Source: Planktomarina sp.
GTDB taxonomy: Bacteria > Pseudomonadota > Alphaproteobacteria > Rhodobacterales > Rhodobacteraceae
Assembly: GCA_020630595.1 (NCBI GenBank)
Contig: JAHDBC010000001.1
Coordinates: forward strand, 1 to 49,795
Direction of reading: 5' to 3'
Length of the DNA: 49,795 nucleotides
Shown here: one piece after another, positions 1-7,569 of the stretch
Position numbering within the stretch: the first letter of the stretch is position 1
Layout of the letters: the number at the start of each line of letters is the position of its first letter
Program-made: the position numbers and the translations under genes
The notes under the pieces: model-generated
What the model was told of the DNA's origin: nothing
Database searches by the model: none
What the model saw: the letters and a program-made list of their open reading frames with translations, nothing else

Positions 1-21
1 TCGTATACAAAATGTATACGA
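1..21. promoter_or_regulatory. GntR/FCD-type operator palindrome
   Basis: A perfect inverted repeat: arm TCGTATACA (1-9), spacer AAA, arm TGTATACGA (13-21). GTATAC-cored palindromes of this size are typical binding sites of FCD-domain GntR regulators, and such a regulator gene begins within 10 bases. Autoregulation of the regulator and the genes behind it is inferred. The palindrome covers the more upstream ATG (12), which argues for translation starting at ATG 30. The window starts at the first base of the site, so the promoter is not visible. Confidence 0.8.
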
Positions 22-29
22 TCTATTTC

Positions 30-722
30 ATGTCAGATCGCAAGACTCACTGCCAGTTGGATATTCAACAACAAATCCTTTCCCTTTCTCTGCCCCCTGG
101 CAGCGATCTGGATGAAGCATCGCTGTGCGACACATACGGCATGTCCCGCACCCCTTTGCGCGAAGTGCTTCAACGGTTGGCAGGCGATGGATACGTGACG
201 CTGACCCAGAACCGCGGGGCCAAGGTCGTGCCGATGGATCTGCCCACGATGCGCACGTTCTTTCAGACAGCACCAATGGTCTACGCCAACGTTGCGCGTA
301 TGGCGGCTGAAAACCGAACCAGCGATCAGCTGAAAGCCCTGAAATCGACCCAGATTCAGTTCCGCACGGCAACGTCACAAGACGACCCTTCGCAAGCCGC
401 CATTCACAACCACGCATTCCACGCTCTGATCGGCGACATGGCGCAAAACCCGTATTTGATGGCGGCCCTGAATCGGATGCTGATTGATCACACCCGCCTG
501 TCACAGACATTCTATCGCCCCAATACCCAAGCGGACACACAGCGTGTGCAAACCGCATGCGACCAGCACGACCAGATGATCGCCGCGTTCGAAGCGCAAG
601 ACCCAGACCTTGCCGCTGACTTGACACTGAAACACTGGGATCTGTCGCGCAACCAGATGGAACGGTTTGTGCGCCCCGACCCATTGCCCATCACCTTATC
701 GGAGACCGCCCATGCAGTTTGA
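30..722 (+). CDS. GntR family transcriptional regulator (FCD domain)
   Basis: DNA-binding regulator of about 230 residues. An N-terminal winged helix-turn-helix (about residues 10-70, with the typical SRTPLREVLQRLAGDGYV segment) is followed by a helical FCD ligand-binding domain containing the HNHAFH segment expected to help bind a metal or carboxylate ligand. An in-frame ATG at 12 would add six residues but lies inside the palindrome at 1-21, so ATG 30 is preferred; neither start has a clear ribosome binding site. The gene overlaps the next gene by 11 bases, so it probably heads and controls the catabolic cluster that follows. The ligand is unknown, probably a pathway substrate or intermediate. 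Confidence 0.9.
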   Translation: MSDRKTHCQLDIQQQILSLSLPPGSDLDEASLCDTYGMSRTPLREVLQRLAGDGYVTLTQNRGAKVVPMDLPTMRTFFQTAPMVYANVARMAAENRTSDQLKALKSTQIQFRTATSQDDPSQAAIHNHAFHALIGDMAQNPYLMAALNRMLIDHTRLSQTFYRPNTQADTQRVQTACDQHDQMIAAFEAQDPDLAADLTLKHWDLSRNQMERFVRPDPLPITLSETAHAV

Positions 723-1620
723 GGGCATTTATACCCCCATCGTCACACCCTATCACGACGATTTCACCGTGAACGAACCCGCCCTGCGGGCAACCGTTGA
801 TCATCTGTGCAATGCAGGTGTCCACGGCATTATCGTCGCTGGCACCACTGGTGAATATTACGCCCAATCCATGGACGAACGCATGGCATTGATGGTGCAG
901 GTCAAAGACATGATCGCAGACCGTGTGCCCATGATCGTGGGCACCGGGGCCATGCGCACAGAAGACAGCATCGAATATGCAAAGGCGGCGGTGGATGCCG
1001 GGGCAGACGCAATCTTGGTCGCCACACCCCCCTATGCCTATCCCACAGGCCGCGAAATCGCGCTGCATTGTTTGGCAGTGGACCGTGCCGCAAACCTGCC
1101 GGTGATGCTGTACAATTACCCCGGTCGGATGTCCGTGAACATGGATGAAGAAACGCTGGATCGTCTGGGGCGTTCGCCGAACTTCGCCGCGATCAAGGAA
1201 AGCAGCGGCGACCCCAATCGCCTGCACATGCTGGCCCGCGATTATCCGCACATCGGGCTGTCGTGCGGAATGGATGATCAGGCATTGGAATTTTTCGCCT
1301 GGGGCGCGCGGTCCTGGGTGTGTGCCGGGTCTAATTTCGCCCCCAAAGCGCATATCGCGCTATATCAAGCCTGCGCTGTTGATGGTGATTTCACCAAAGG
1401 CCGCGCCATCATGTCCGCCATGCTGCCCCTGATGCGGGTCTTGGAACAGGGCGGCAAATTCATCCAATGCATCAAATACGGCCTAACGTTGCGCGGCATT
1501 GATGCGGGGCCACCCCGCCGCCCGCTGCAACCTTTGAACAAAGACGACAAGCGCGAACTGGAACAGGTGATCCGCACCATGGACACGGCAATCAACACCA
1601 TAATCGGAGTGAGACAATGA
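712..1620 (+). CDS. dihydrodipicolinate synthase/N-acetylneuraminate lyase family protein
   Basis: Class I (Schiff-base) aldolase-fold enzyme of 302 residues. Visible landmarks are TTGE (45-48), the catalytic-tyrosine motif YNYPGR with Tyr134, and the Schiff-base lysine Lys162 in AIKESSGD. These match DHDPS numbering, but the catabolic setting beside an aldehyde dehydrogenase argues against lysine biosynthesis. Family members in such settings include the pyrroline-4-hydroxy-2-carboxylate deaminase of hydroxyproline breakdown and 5-keto-4-deoxyglucarate dehydratase, both yielding 2-oxoglutarate semialdehyde for the next enzyme. ATG 712 is chosen because it has GGAG at 701-704 and starts the conserved MQFEGIYTPIVTP; a longer frame to 667 lacks both. 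The next gene overlaps by 4 bases. Confidence 0.9.
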   Translation: MQFEGIYTPIVTPYHDDFTVNEPALRATVDHLCNAGVHGIIVAGTTGEYYAQSMDERMALMVQVKDMIADRVPMIVGTGAMRTEDSIEYAKAAVDAGADAILVATPPYAYPTGREIALHCLAVDRAANLPVMLYNYPGRMSVNMDEETLDRLGRSPNFAAIKESSGDPNRLHMLARDYPHIGLSCGMDDQALEFFAWGARSWVCAGSNFAPKAHIALYQACAVDGDFTKGRAIMSAMLPLMRVLEQGGKFIQCIKYGLTLRGIDAGPPRRPLQPLNKDDKRELEQVIRTMDTAINTIIGVRQ

Positions 1621-3107
1621 GCGATCTACTAACCCACGCCGAATACAAGGCCATCGCCGCCGATCTGTCCCCGGCCCGCACGCCGTTCATAGATGGTAAA
1701 TTCCGCAAAGGATCCGGCCCGGACTTCGCCACCACCAACCCAGCAACTGGCAAAGAATTCGCCACAATCAGCAGCGCCAGCGCCGCTGATGTCGACCTGG
1801 CTGTGGCAAAAGCACGGGACGCCTTTGATCAGGGTCATTGGGCCAAAATGCACCCGTCAGACCGCAAAGATGTGCTGATCCGGCTGTGCAAGCTGATCAC
1901 CCGCAACCGCCGCGAATTGGCCGTGCTGGAAAGCGTAGACAGCGGCAAACCAATTTTGGACTGTGAAACGATCGATTTGCCCGAAACGATTCACACGATC
2001 AAATGGCATGCCGAAGCGATCGACAAGATTTACGATCACACCGCCCCCGCACAGGATGACGCCATCGCCATGATCGTGCGCGAACCCATTGGGGTGGTGG
2101 CGGCGATCCTGCCATGGAACTTCCCACTTCTTATGCTTGCTTGGAAGATTGGCCCGGCATTGGCGGCTGGCAATTCGGTGATCGTCAAACCCGCAGAACA
2201 AACATCCCTGACCGCCCTGCGCGTGGCTGAATTGGCGTTTGAAGCGGGCGTTCCCCGCGGGGTTTTGCAAGTCCTGCCCGGGGATGGCCCCACCGTGGGT
2301 GAACCCTTGGGCCGGCATATGGATGTGGATATGGTCAGCTTCACCGGGTCGACCGACACGGGCCGCCTGTTTCTGAAATACGCAGCAGACTCCAACCTGA
2401 AAAAGGTGGTGCTGGAATGCGGTGGCAAGAACCCGGCGGTGGTGATGTCTGACGCGGAAAATCTGGATCATGTGGCCGAAAACGTCGTCAACGCGGCCTT
2501 CTGGAACGCGGGGCAAAACTGTTCGGCAGGGTCGCGCCTGATCGTTCATGCCGCTGTCAAAGACGCCCTGATGGAAAAGATCATCGCCCGCGTGCGGGAT
2601 TGGAAAACGGGTGACCCACTGGACCCAGCCACCCATATCGGCACAATGATCGACGCGGATCACTGCGCCAAGGTCACGGGCTATCTGACCGGCGACGCCA
2701 TCGTTGGCGGAACCGCAAACGGCAATAATGTGCAGCCCACGATCTATGATGTCGGCAAAGATGACCCCAAAGCGCGCGACGAAATCTTTGGCCCCGTCCT
2801 CACGGTCATCACCGTGCAATCAGATGATGAAGCCATAGCCGTCGCAAACGACACACCCTATGGCCTTGCCGCCTCTGTCTTCACCGCCAACACACGCAAA
2901 GCCATCCGCGCCGCAAGGGAAATCAAAGCGGGCACAGTAACCGTGAACTGCTACGGCGAAGGGTCCATCGCAACACCCTTTGGCGGGTACGGGTTAAGTG
3001 GGTTCGGCGGCAGGGACAACGGCCTGCAAGCCCACGACCAGTTTACGGAAACCAAAACAATCTGGATCGATCTGACCGACCCAAAGGATGGTGATCATGT
3101 TGGCTGA
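1617..3107 (+). CDS. NAD(P)-dependent aldehyde dehydrogenase
   Basis: Full-length ALDH superfamily enzyme (496 residues) oxidising an aldehyde to the acid. Catalytic residues are in place: Asn168 in PWNFP, general base Glu267 in LECGGKNP and nucleophile Cys302 in GQNCSAGSR. It resembles the gamma-aminobutyraldehyde/betaine aldehyde dehydrogenase branch, but substrate cannot be read from the sequence. It starts by an ATGA overlap with the DHDPS-family gene and has a GGAGTGAG ribosome binding site, so the two are translationally coupled. A plausible substrate is the semialdehyde made by that neighbour (inference). A double-hairpin intergenic repeat follows its stop. Confidence 0.93.
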   Translation: MSDLLTHAEYKAIAADLSPARTPFIDGKFRKGSGPDFATTNPATGKEFATISSASAADVDLAVAKARDAFDQGHWAKMHPSDRKDVLIRLCKLITRNRRELAVLESVDSGKPILDCETIDLPETIHTIKWHAEAIDKIYDHTAPAQDDAIAMIVREPIGVVAAILPWNFPLLMLAWKIGPALAAGNSVIVKPAEQTSLTALRVAELAFEAGVPRGVLQVLPGDGPTVGEPLGRHMDVDMVSFTGSTDTGRLFLKYAADSNLKKVVLECGGKNPAVVMSDAENLDHVAENVVNAAFWNAGQNCSAGSRLIVHAAVKDALMEKIIARVRDWKTGDPLDPATHIGTMIDADHCAKVTGYLTGDAIVGGTANGNNVQPTIYDVGKDDPKARDEIFGPVLTVITVQSDDEAIAVANDTPYGLAASVFTANTRKAIRAAREIKAGTVTVNCYGEGSIATPFGGYGLSGFGGRDNGLQAHDQFTETKTIWIDLTDPKDGDHVG

Positions 3108-3114
3108 CCCATGC

Positions 3115-3182
3115 TTCATTTTGCCGAAAACACTCCGGGGGTGGGTCATTCCATTGAATGACCCATGGGGGCAGCGCCCCCG
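3115..3182 (+). repeat. Double-hairpin intergenic repeat, copy 1
   Basis: Sequence shared with 28685-28753: TTCATTTTGCC, then ACTCCGGGGGTGGGTCATTCC, then two hairpins. Hairpin one pairs GGGTCATTC (from 3143) with GAATGACCC (to 3164). Hairpin two pairs GGGGGC with GCCCCC (3167-3181). Both copies lie just after a gene's stop codon. No T-run follows, so a role in mRNA 3' end protection or transcript attenuation is more likely than classical termination. Confidence 0.75.
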
Positions 3183-3245
3183 CACGGCGCGGAACGCGCC
3201 CCATCATGGTGCGCGGCGTCAGCCGCCCAATGGGACTGAACACAA

Positions 3246-4796
3246 ATGGTAGACGCTGTTGGAACAACCCGCCGCGGTCGCGGTGCCAGAAAGGCCGTGC
3301 GCCAAACACGTGACATCACGATGTTGCCCGCATTGAAACGCAAGCTGCCCCTGACCGAACCGATGGATGCCGAACAGATCGAACGGATCGACACCGCATC
3401 CATGCAGATCCTTGAAAATGTGGGGGTGGTGTTTCGCGATCCGCAGGCGATTGCGGACTGGAAAGCAGCGGGCGCAGATATCCGCGACGGCGACCGCGTG
3501 CATCTGGACCGGGCGTTGGTCAAGGAATTGATCAAAACGATCCCATCCAGCTTTACCTACCACGCACGGAACCCAGCCAATAACCTGCCGTTTGGAAACG
3601 ATCATTCGATCTTTGTCCCCATGACCGGCGCGCCGTATTTGCGCGATCTGGATGATGTACGGCGCAACCCGACGCTGGATGATCTGGCCAATTTCCACAA
3701 GCTTTCGCACATGTTGCCTGCGATCCATTCGTCGGCACATCACATCGTTGAACCCTATGATCACCCGATCAGCCAGCGGCATCTGCGGATCACCTATTCG
3801 TCCATGAAACACAGTGACAAAACGTTCATGGGCATGACCACCAGCCCCAAAAACGCAGAAGACGTGATGGACATGTGCGCCATACTGTTTGGCGAAGATT
3901 ACATCGACACACATCCGGTGGTGACTGGCAACTGCAATGGAAATTCACCGCTGGTGTGGGATGAAACCATGCTGGGCGCGCTGCGGGCATTTTGCAAACG
4001 CAACCAGCCGATCTTGTGTTCACCGTTCGTGTTGGGCGGTGCAAACACCCCAGCATCCGTCGCCCCGACTGTCGCGCAGGTCAATGCAGAAGCGCTCAGT
4101 TGTTTGGCCTATACTCAGGTAGTGCGAAAAGGGTGCCCTGCCATCTACGGGCACTACTTGGCCACCGTGTCCATGAAATCCGGCGCCCCCATGGCCGGCA
4201 CGCCAGAGATCAGCCTGATGAATTTCATGATCGGCCAGATGGCGCGATATTATGACATTCCATGGCGCACATCCAACACATTGGGCGGGTCCAAAGTGTT
4301 TGACGCCCAAGCCGGATACGAAAGCGCAATGACCATGAACGCCGTGCTGATGGCGGGCGCAAACTATATCTGGCACAGCGCCGGATGGAACGAAGGCGGG
4401 ATGCATTGTTCGACAGCAAAATTTGTCGTTGATGCAGAAGTTTGCGCGATGGGGTATCGCATGGCGCAAGGCATCAACTGGGATGATTTCGACGAAGCCC
4501 TTGCCGCGGTTGGCGATGTGGGTCCTGGGGGGCACTATCTGGGCCACCCGCATACGCTTGAAAATTTCCAGCGGGCCTATTTCATGCCAGAAATGTTTGA
4601 CAACAACGCGATCGGGCAATGGATCGAAGAAGGGTCAGTTCAAACAAACGAACGCGCCTTGATGCGTGCGCGTGATCTTTTGAACGAATACGAAGAACCC
4701 AAACTGGACGCAGGCGTGAACGACGCCCTTTTGGATTACATCGCCCGCAGGGAAAGACAGATTCCAGCGGCGGATGCGTTGAACCAGACGTTCTGA
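3246..4796 (+). CDS. MttB-family (trimethylamine/betaine) methyltransferase, non-pyrrolysine
   Basis: TIM-barrel methyltransferase of the MttB superfamily, 516 residues. No in-frame amber codon interrupts it, so it belongs to the non-pyrrolysine branch whose characterised members demethylate glycine betaine (MtgB), proline betaine (MtpB) or carnitine (MtcB), passing the methyl to a corrinoid protein. A basic, Arg-rich N-terminus (GTTRRGRGARKAVRQTR) precedes the conserved domain, which begins near LPLTEPMDAEQIERID. ATG 3246 keeps this leader; an alternative is ATG 3321. No corrinoid protein or reactivase is present in the window, so a partner must be encoded elsewhere. It leads a tight set of four genes ending at 7250. 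The substrate is unknown. Confidence 0.88.
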   Translation: MVDAVGTTRRGRGARKAVRQTRDITMLPALKRKLPLTEPMDAEQIERIDTASMQILENVGVVFRDPQAIADWKAAGADIRDGDRVHLDRALVKELIKTIPSSFTYHARNPANNLPFGNDHSIFVPMTGAPYLRDLDDVRRNPTLDDLANFHKLSHMLPAIHSSAHHIVEPYDHPISQRHLRITYSSMKHSDKTFMGMTTSPKNAEDVMDMCAILFGEDYIDTHPVVTGNCNGNSPLVWDETMLGALRAFCKRNQPILCSPFVLGGANTPASVAPTVAQVNAEALSCLAYTQVVRKGCPAIYGHYLATVSMKSGAPMAGTPEISLMNFMIGQMARYYDIPWRTSNTLGGSKVFDAQAGYESAMTMNAVLMAGANYIWHSAGWNEGGMHCSTAKFVVDAEVCAMGYRMAQGINWDDFDEALAAVGDVGPGGHYLGHPHTLENFQRAYFMPEMFDNNAIGQWIEEGSVQTNERALMRARDLLNEYEEPKLDAGVNDALLDYIARRERQIPAADALNQTF

Positions 4797-4798
4797 TC

Positions 4799-5794
4799 AT
4801 GGACCACGGGGAATTCATTTGGTGTGATCTGTCGGCGCATGCGGCGAACGGGTCACGTGAATTCTACAAACATGCCTTGGGGTGGGACTTCGTTGACCAA
4901 GGCGACGGTTATCATTTTGCCACTGTCGCCAGCGTCCCCATCGCAGGGCACTACCCGATGCCGGACCCGTTCCAGAAGATCAAGATGCCAGCATTCTGGA
5001 TGACCTACATCGCGGTTGATGACGTTGCCGCAACGACGGAATTGGCGACATCAATCGGGGCAAAGGTGGAATTTGGCCCTGCGGACTTTGCAAGCGGTGG
5101 CACATTTGCCCTGATCCGCGATCCATTAGGGGCCGGTTTCACCGTCTATTCAGGGCCCCCGCTGGGATCATTGTCGAACGCGGATGGGCACAGAATGGGG
5201 CACGGTTTGTTCGTTTCTGATGCAAGCAAAGTCACAGAATTCTACATCCGATTGTTTGGCTGGTCTTTTGGCACCCCAAAAGACGGATTGATGTCTGTGA
5301 CGACACCCCAAGGCTACAGATTTTCTGTTCACGAAATTCCAGATCCGGCCTTGCGTGGAAAAGAAGAATATTGGGGTGTATATTTTGCCGTGGGCAGCAT
5401 CGAAGCATCCAAAGCCATCGTCAGGCGCCATGGCGGTGCACAGGTGACGGATATGTCCCTGCCCGAAGGTCGCGCTGCTTTGATGCATGACCCAGACGGC
5501 GGCGCATTTTTCCTTGTGGAACCGTCCGGTCCAGCGCGCGCGGCTCCGATCGGTTCGCAATGGCCCTGGAAAGCATGGTGCGGTATCGCGTTGATGCTTG
5601 TTTTGGTGATGACAAACCAATTGTGGCCTTGGGCGATATTTTTTGCATTTTGGGTGTTTCAGGCAGTGCGGACGGGGGAAACATATCTGTTTGAACGTAT
5701 TGCACGCGGGGCGACCCCACTGACGTTTTGGGTTCTGGTGATAGTCTACATGGCATTGGGGCTTTTGTGCCTACCGATTTGGGGGATTGAATGA
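4799..5794 (+). CDS. Two-domain VOC (glyoxalase-like) protein with C-terminal membrane segments
   Basis: 331 residues. Two vicinal-oxygen-chelate repeats are visible: one at about 3-120 (GEFIWCDL... REFYKHALGWDF) and one at 132-242 (GHGLFVSD... TEFYIRLFGWSF). Single- or double-VOC proteins are normally soluble enzymes acting on activated carbonyls or aromatic substrates. Here residues from about 258 to 330 form two to three hydrophobic segments (259-271, 274-290, 308-328), which would tether the protein to the membrane. It starts 2 bases after the methyltransferase stop and its stop overlaps the next start. The reaction is unknown; the fusion is the odd feature. Confidence 0.85.
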   Translation: MDHGEFIWCDLSAHAANGSREFYKHALGWDFVDQGDGYHFATVASVPIAGHYPMPDPFQKIKMPAFWMTYIAVDDVAATTELATSIGAKVEFGPADFASGGTFALIRDPLGAGFTVYSGPPLGSLSNADGHRMGHGLFVSDASKVTEFYIRLFGWSFGTPKDGLMSVTTPQGYRFSVHEIPDPALRGKEEYWGVYFAVGSIEASKAIVRRHGGAQVTDMSLPEGRAALMHDPDGGAFFLVEPSGPARAAPIGSQWPWKAWCGIALMLVLVMTNQLWPWAIFFAFWVFQAVRTGETYLFERIARGATPLTFWVLVIVYMALGLLCLPIWGIE

Positions 5795-6525
5795 CACGCT
5801 TTGAAGGGAAAACCGCACTTGTCACCGGCGCTGCAGGCGGGATCGGACAGGCAATCGTTGCCGGGTTGCGCGCCGAAGGATGCCGGGTGGCGGTGACGGA
5901 TCGATCCTGCGCAGGTCTTAAGGCCGAAGTTCGGTTCGAAGGGGACATGCTGGATGCATCCTTTTGCGACAACCTTCCCGTCAGGGTGGCCGAAACCTTT
6001 GGGCGGTTGGACATCCTGTTCAACAATGCTGGCGTGATCCCACGCGGTGACATTACCACCCAGACCGACGCGGATTTCGATATGGCCTATGGGGTCAATG
6101 TCAAAGCACCGTTTCAGTTGTGTCGCGCCGCGATCCCCATCATGGCGGCCCAAGGGGGCGGTGCAATCGTCAACACGGCGTCCTGTTGGGGCCTGCGACC
6201 GGGGCCGAACCATCCGATCTATGTATCGTCCAAAGCGGCCATCGCATCGCTGACCCAATGTCTGGGCCGCGACCACGCCCATCAGGGCATTCGGGTGAAC
6301 GCTGTTTGCCCGAACGAAGTAGACACCCCGATGCTGCGATCCGGTTTTGAAGCACGGGGCATAGACCCCGATACAGCCATCGAAGATTTGAATGCCTCTG
6401 TTCCCTTGGGCCATATTGCATCACCGGAAGAAATTGCTGATGTTGCGTTGTTCTTGGCCTCTGACGCGGCACGCTACATGTGCGGTGCGCTGGTGGAGGT
6501 GAATGGGGGGAAGCCCGTCATATGA
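5791..6525 (+). CDS. SDR family oxidoreductase
   Basis: Classical short-chain dehydrogenase/reductase of 244 residues: Rossmann glycine motif TGAAGGIG near the N-terminus, NNAG structural motif, and an active-site YVSSK that supplies the Tyr and Lys. The motif after the first strand (VTDRS) suggests NAD rather than NADP. It starts at an ATGA overlap with the VOC gene and ends at an ATGA overlap with a second SDR gene. It probably oxidises an alcohol intermediate of the local pathway; the substrate cannot be assigned. Confidence 0.92.
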   Translation: MTRFEGKTALVTGAAGGIGQAIVAGLRAEGCRVAVTDRSCAGLKAEVRFEGDMLDASFCDNLPVRVAETFGRLDILFNNAGVIPRGDITTQTDADFDMAYGVNVKAPFQLCRAAIPIMAAQGGGAIVNTASCWGLRPGPNHPIYVSSKAAIASLTQCLGRDHAHQGIRVNAVCPNEVDTPMLRSGFEARGIDPDTAIEDLNASVPLGHIASPEEIADVALFLASDAARYMCGALVEVNGGKPVI

Positions 6526-7250
6526 CATTCGACGGCCAGATTGCATTGGTCACCGGGGCCAGTTCCGGAATGGGGGCCGCCACCGCCCGGATGCTGGCCG
6601 ACAGGGGCGCGCGTGTGTTTACGGCACAGCGGCGGGACGCCGGCTTTGAAGACATCAGCGTCGATATGGCTGACCGCGATGGTTTGGCTGGGGTGATCGA
6701 TCATATCGCCCAGACCGCAGGCGGGCTGGACATTTTGGTGAACAACGCGGGCCTGATGATGGAAGGCACGGTCGAAGAAAGTCCACTGGCCGATTGGGAT
6801 GCGCAAATTGCAGTGAACCTGACCGCGCCATTTGTGCTGACAAAACATGCGATGCCCCTGCTGAAACAGGGCGGGGGGGCGATCGTAAATGTTGGGTCCA
6901 TCGAAGGGTTGGGCAACAACCCCCGTCATCCCGCCTATGGCGCATCAAAGGCTGGCCTGCATGGGTTGACCCGTGCGGTCGCTGTCGATCACGGGCCAGA
7001 TGGGGTTCGGTGCAACGCGGTTGCGCCCGGGTGGATCGACACACCGCTGAACGTGGATTTTGTTGCAAGCTTGGGCGACCCGGATGCTTTCCGCGCACAG
7101 ATCGGGGGCATTCACCCTGTTCGCAGAACCGGAAAACCCGAGGAGGTGGCAGAGCTGATTTGTTGGCTCGCCTCAGACGCGGCAAGCTTTGTCACAGGTC
7201 AGGTCTGGACGATTGATGGAGGCCGGATGGCCCAGTTGAGTTTGCCATGA
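6522..7250 (+). CDS. SDR family oxidoreductase (second copy)
   Basis: Second classical SDR, 242 residues, with TGASSGMG, NNAGLMMEG and an active-site YGASK. It shares the fold with the preceding SDR but is well diverged, so the two probably act on different intermediates or stereoisomers. The start at 6522 is set by the conserved MTFDGQIALVTGAS beginning and by the ATGA overlap with the upstream stop; a longer frame from 6480 would run into the upstream gene without support. It is the last gene of the tightly coupled group 3246-7250. Confidence 0.92.
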   Translation: MTFDGQIALVTGASSGMGAATARMLADRGARVFTAQRRDAGFEDISVDMADRDGLAGVIDHIAQTAGGLDILVNNAGLMMEGTVEESPLADWDAQIAVNLTAPFVLTKHAMPLLKQGGGAIVNVGSIEGLGNNPRHPAYGASKAGLHGLTRAVAVDHGPDGVRCNAVAPGWIDTPLNVDFVASLGDPDAFRAQIGGIHPVRRTGKPEEVAELICWLASDAASFVTGQVWTIDGGRMAQLSLP

Positions 7251-7255
7251 ACCGC

Positions 7256-7522
7256 TCATTCTCCGCCGCTACAACCACCCGCATCACCCCCAGCATCATT
7301 GACCGGGCCACCCATTGCGCTGACAAAGGCCCCGCCAGAGAATGGATAGACTGCGCTTGTCTGCCAATGGCCGGATTTGTCTTTCCAGCGATAGGTTCCG
7401 TCGTCCAACGTCTTCAGGCTTCGATACTTGCGTTTTTCAAGATAGGAATCCCGAACACACCAAATGATCCCCGCAAAAAGAACGGCAAGCATGCATACAA
7501 TGAAGGTGTTTATCTCAATCAT
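7256..7522 (-). CDS. Small membrane protein, antisense within the catabolic cluster
   Basis: An 88-residue frame on the minus strand in the 320-base gap between the second SDR and the FAD oxidoreductase. It has an N-terminal transmembrane segment (about residues 4-23), a basic stretch (EKRKYRSL), a tryptophan- and lysine-rich middle (TYRWKDKSGHWQ) and a Gly/Cys-rich C-terminus (GGDAGGCSGGE). The opposite-strand frame (7247-7573) reads as an incoherent, low-hydrophobicity protein and is taken as a shadow. No strong ribosome binding site is visible. The family is not recognised. Confidence 0.6.
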   Translation of the reverse strand: MIEINTFIVCMLAVLFAGIIWCVRDSYLEKRKYRSLKTLDDGTYRWKDKSGHWQTSAVYPFSGGAFVSAMGGPVNDAGGDAGGCSGGE

Positions 7523-7569
7523 CCTAGGGCGGTGTGGTTTGCATCACAGGGCAAACTTAAGGTGCAGCC

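Noticed and set aside
712..1620. DHDPS-family gene as lysine-pathway dapA
   Set aside because: It lies in a catabolic operon with an aldehyde dehydrogenase and a GntR regulator, far from dapD and dapE, so a degradative role fits better.
3246..4796. Possible pyrrolysine methyltransferase
   Set aside because: The reading frame has no in-frame amber codon; the protein belongs to the non-pyrrolysine branch.
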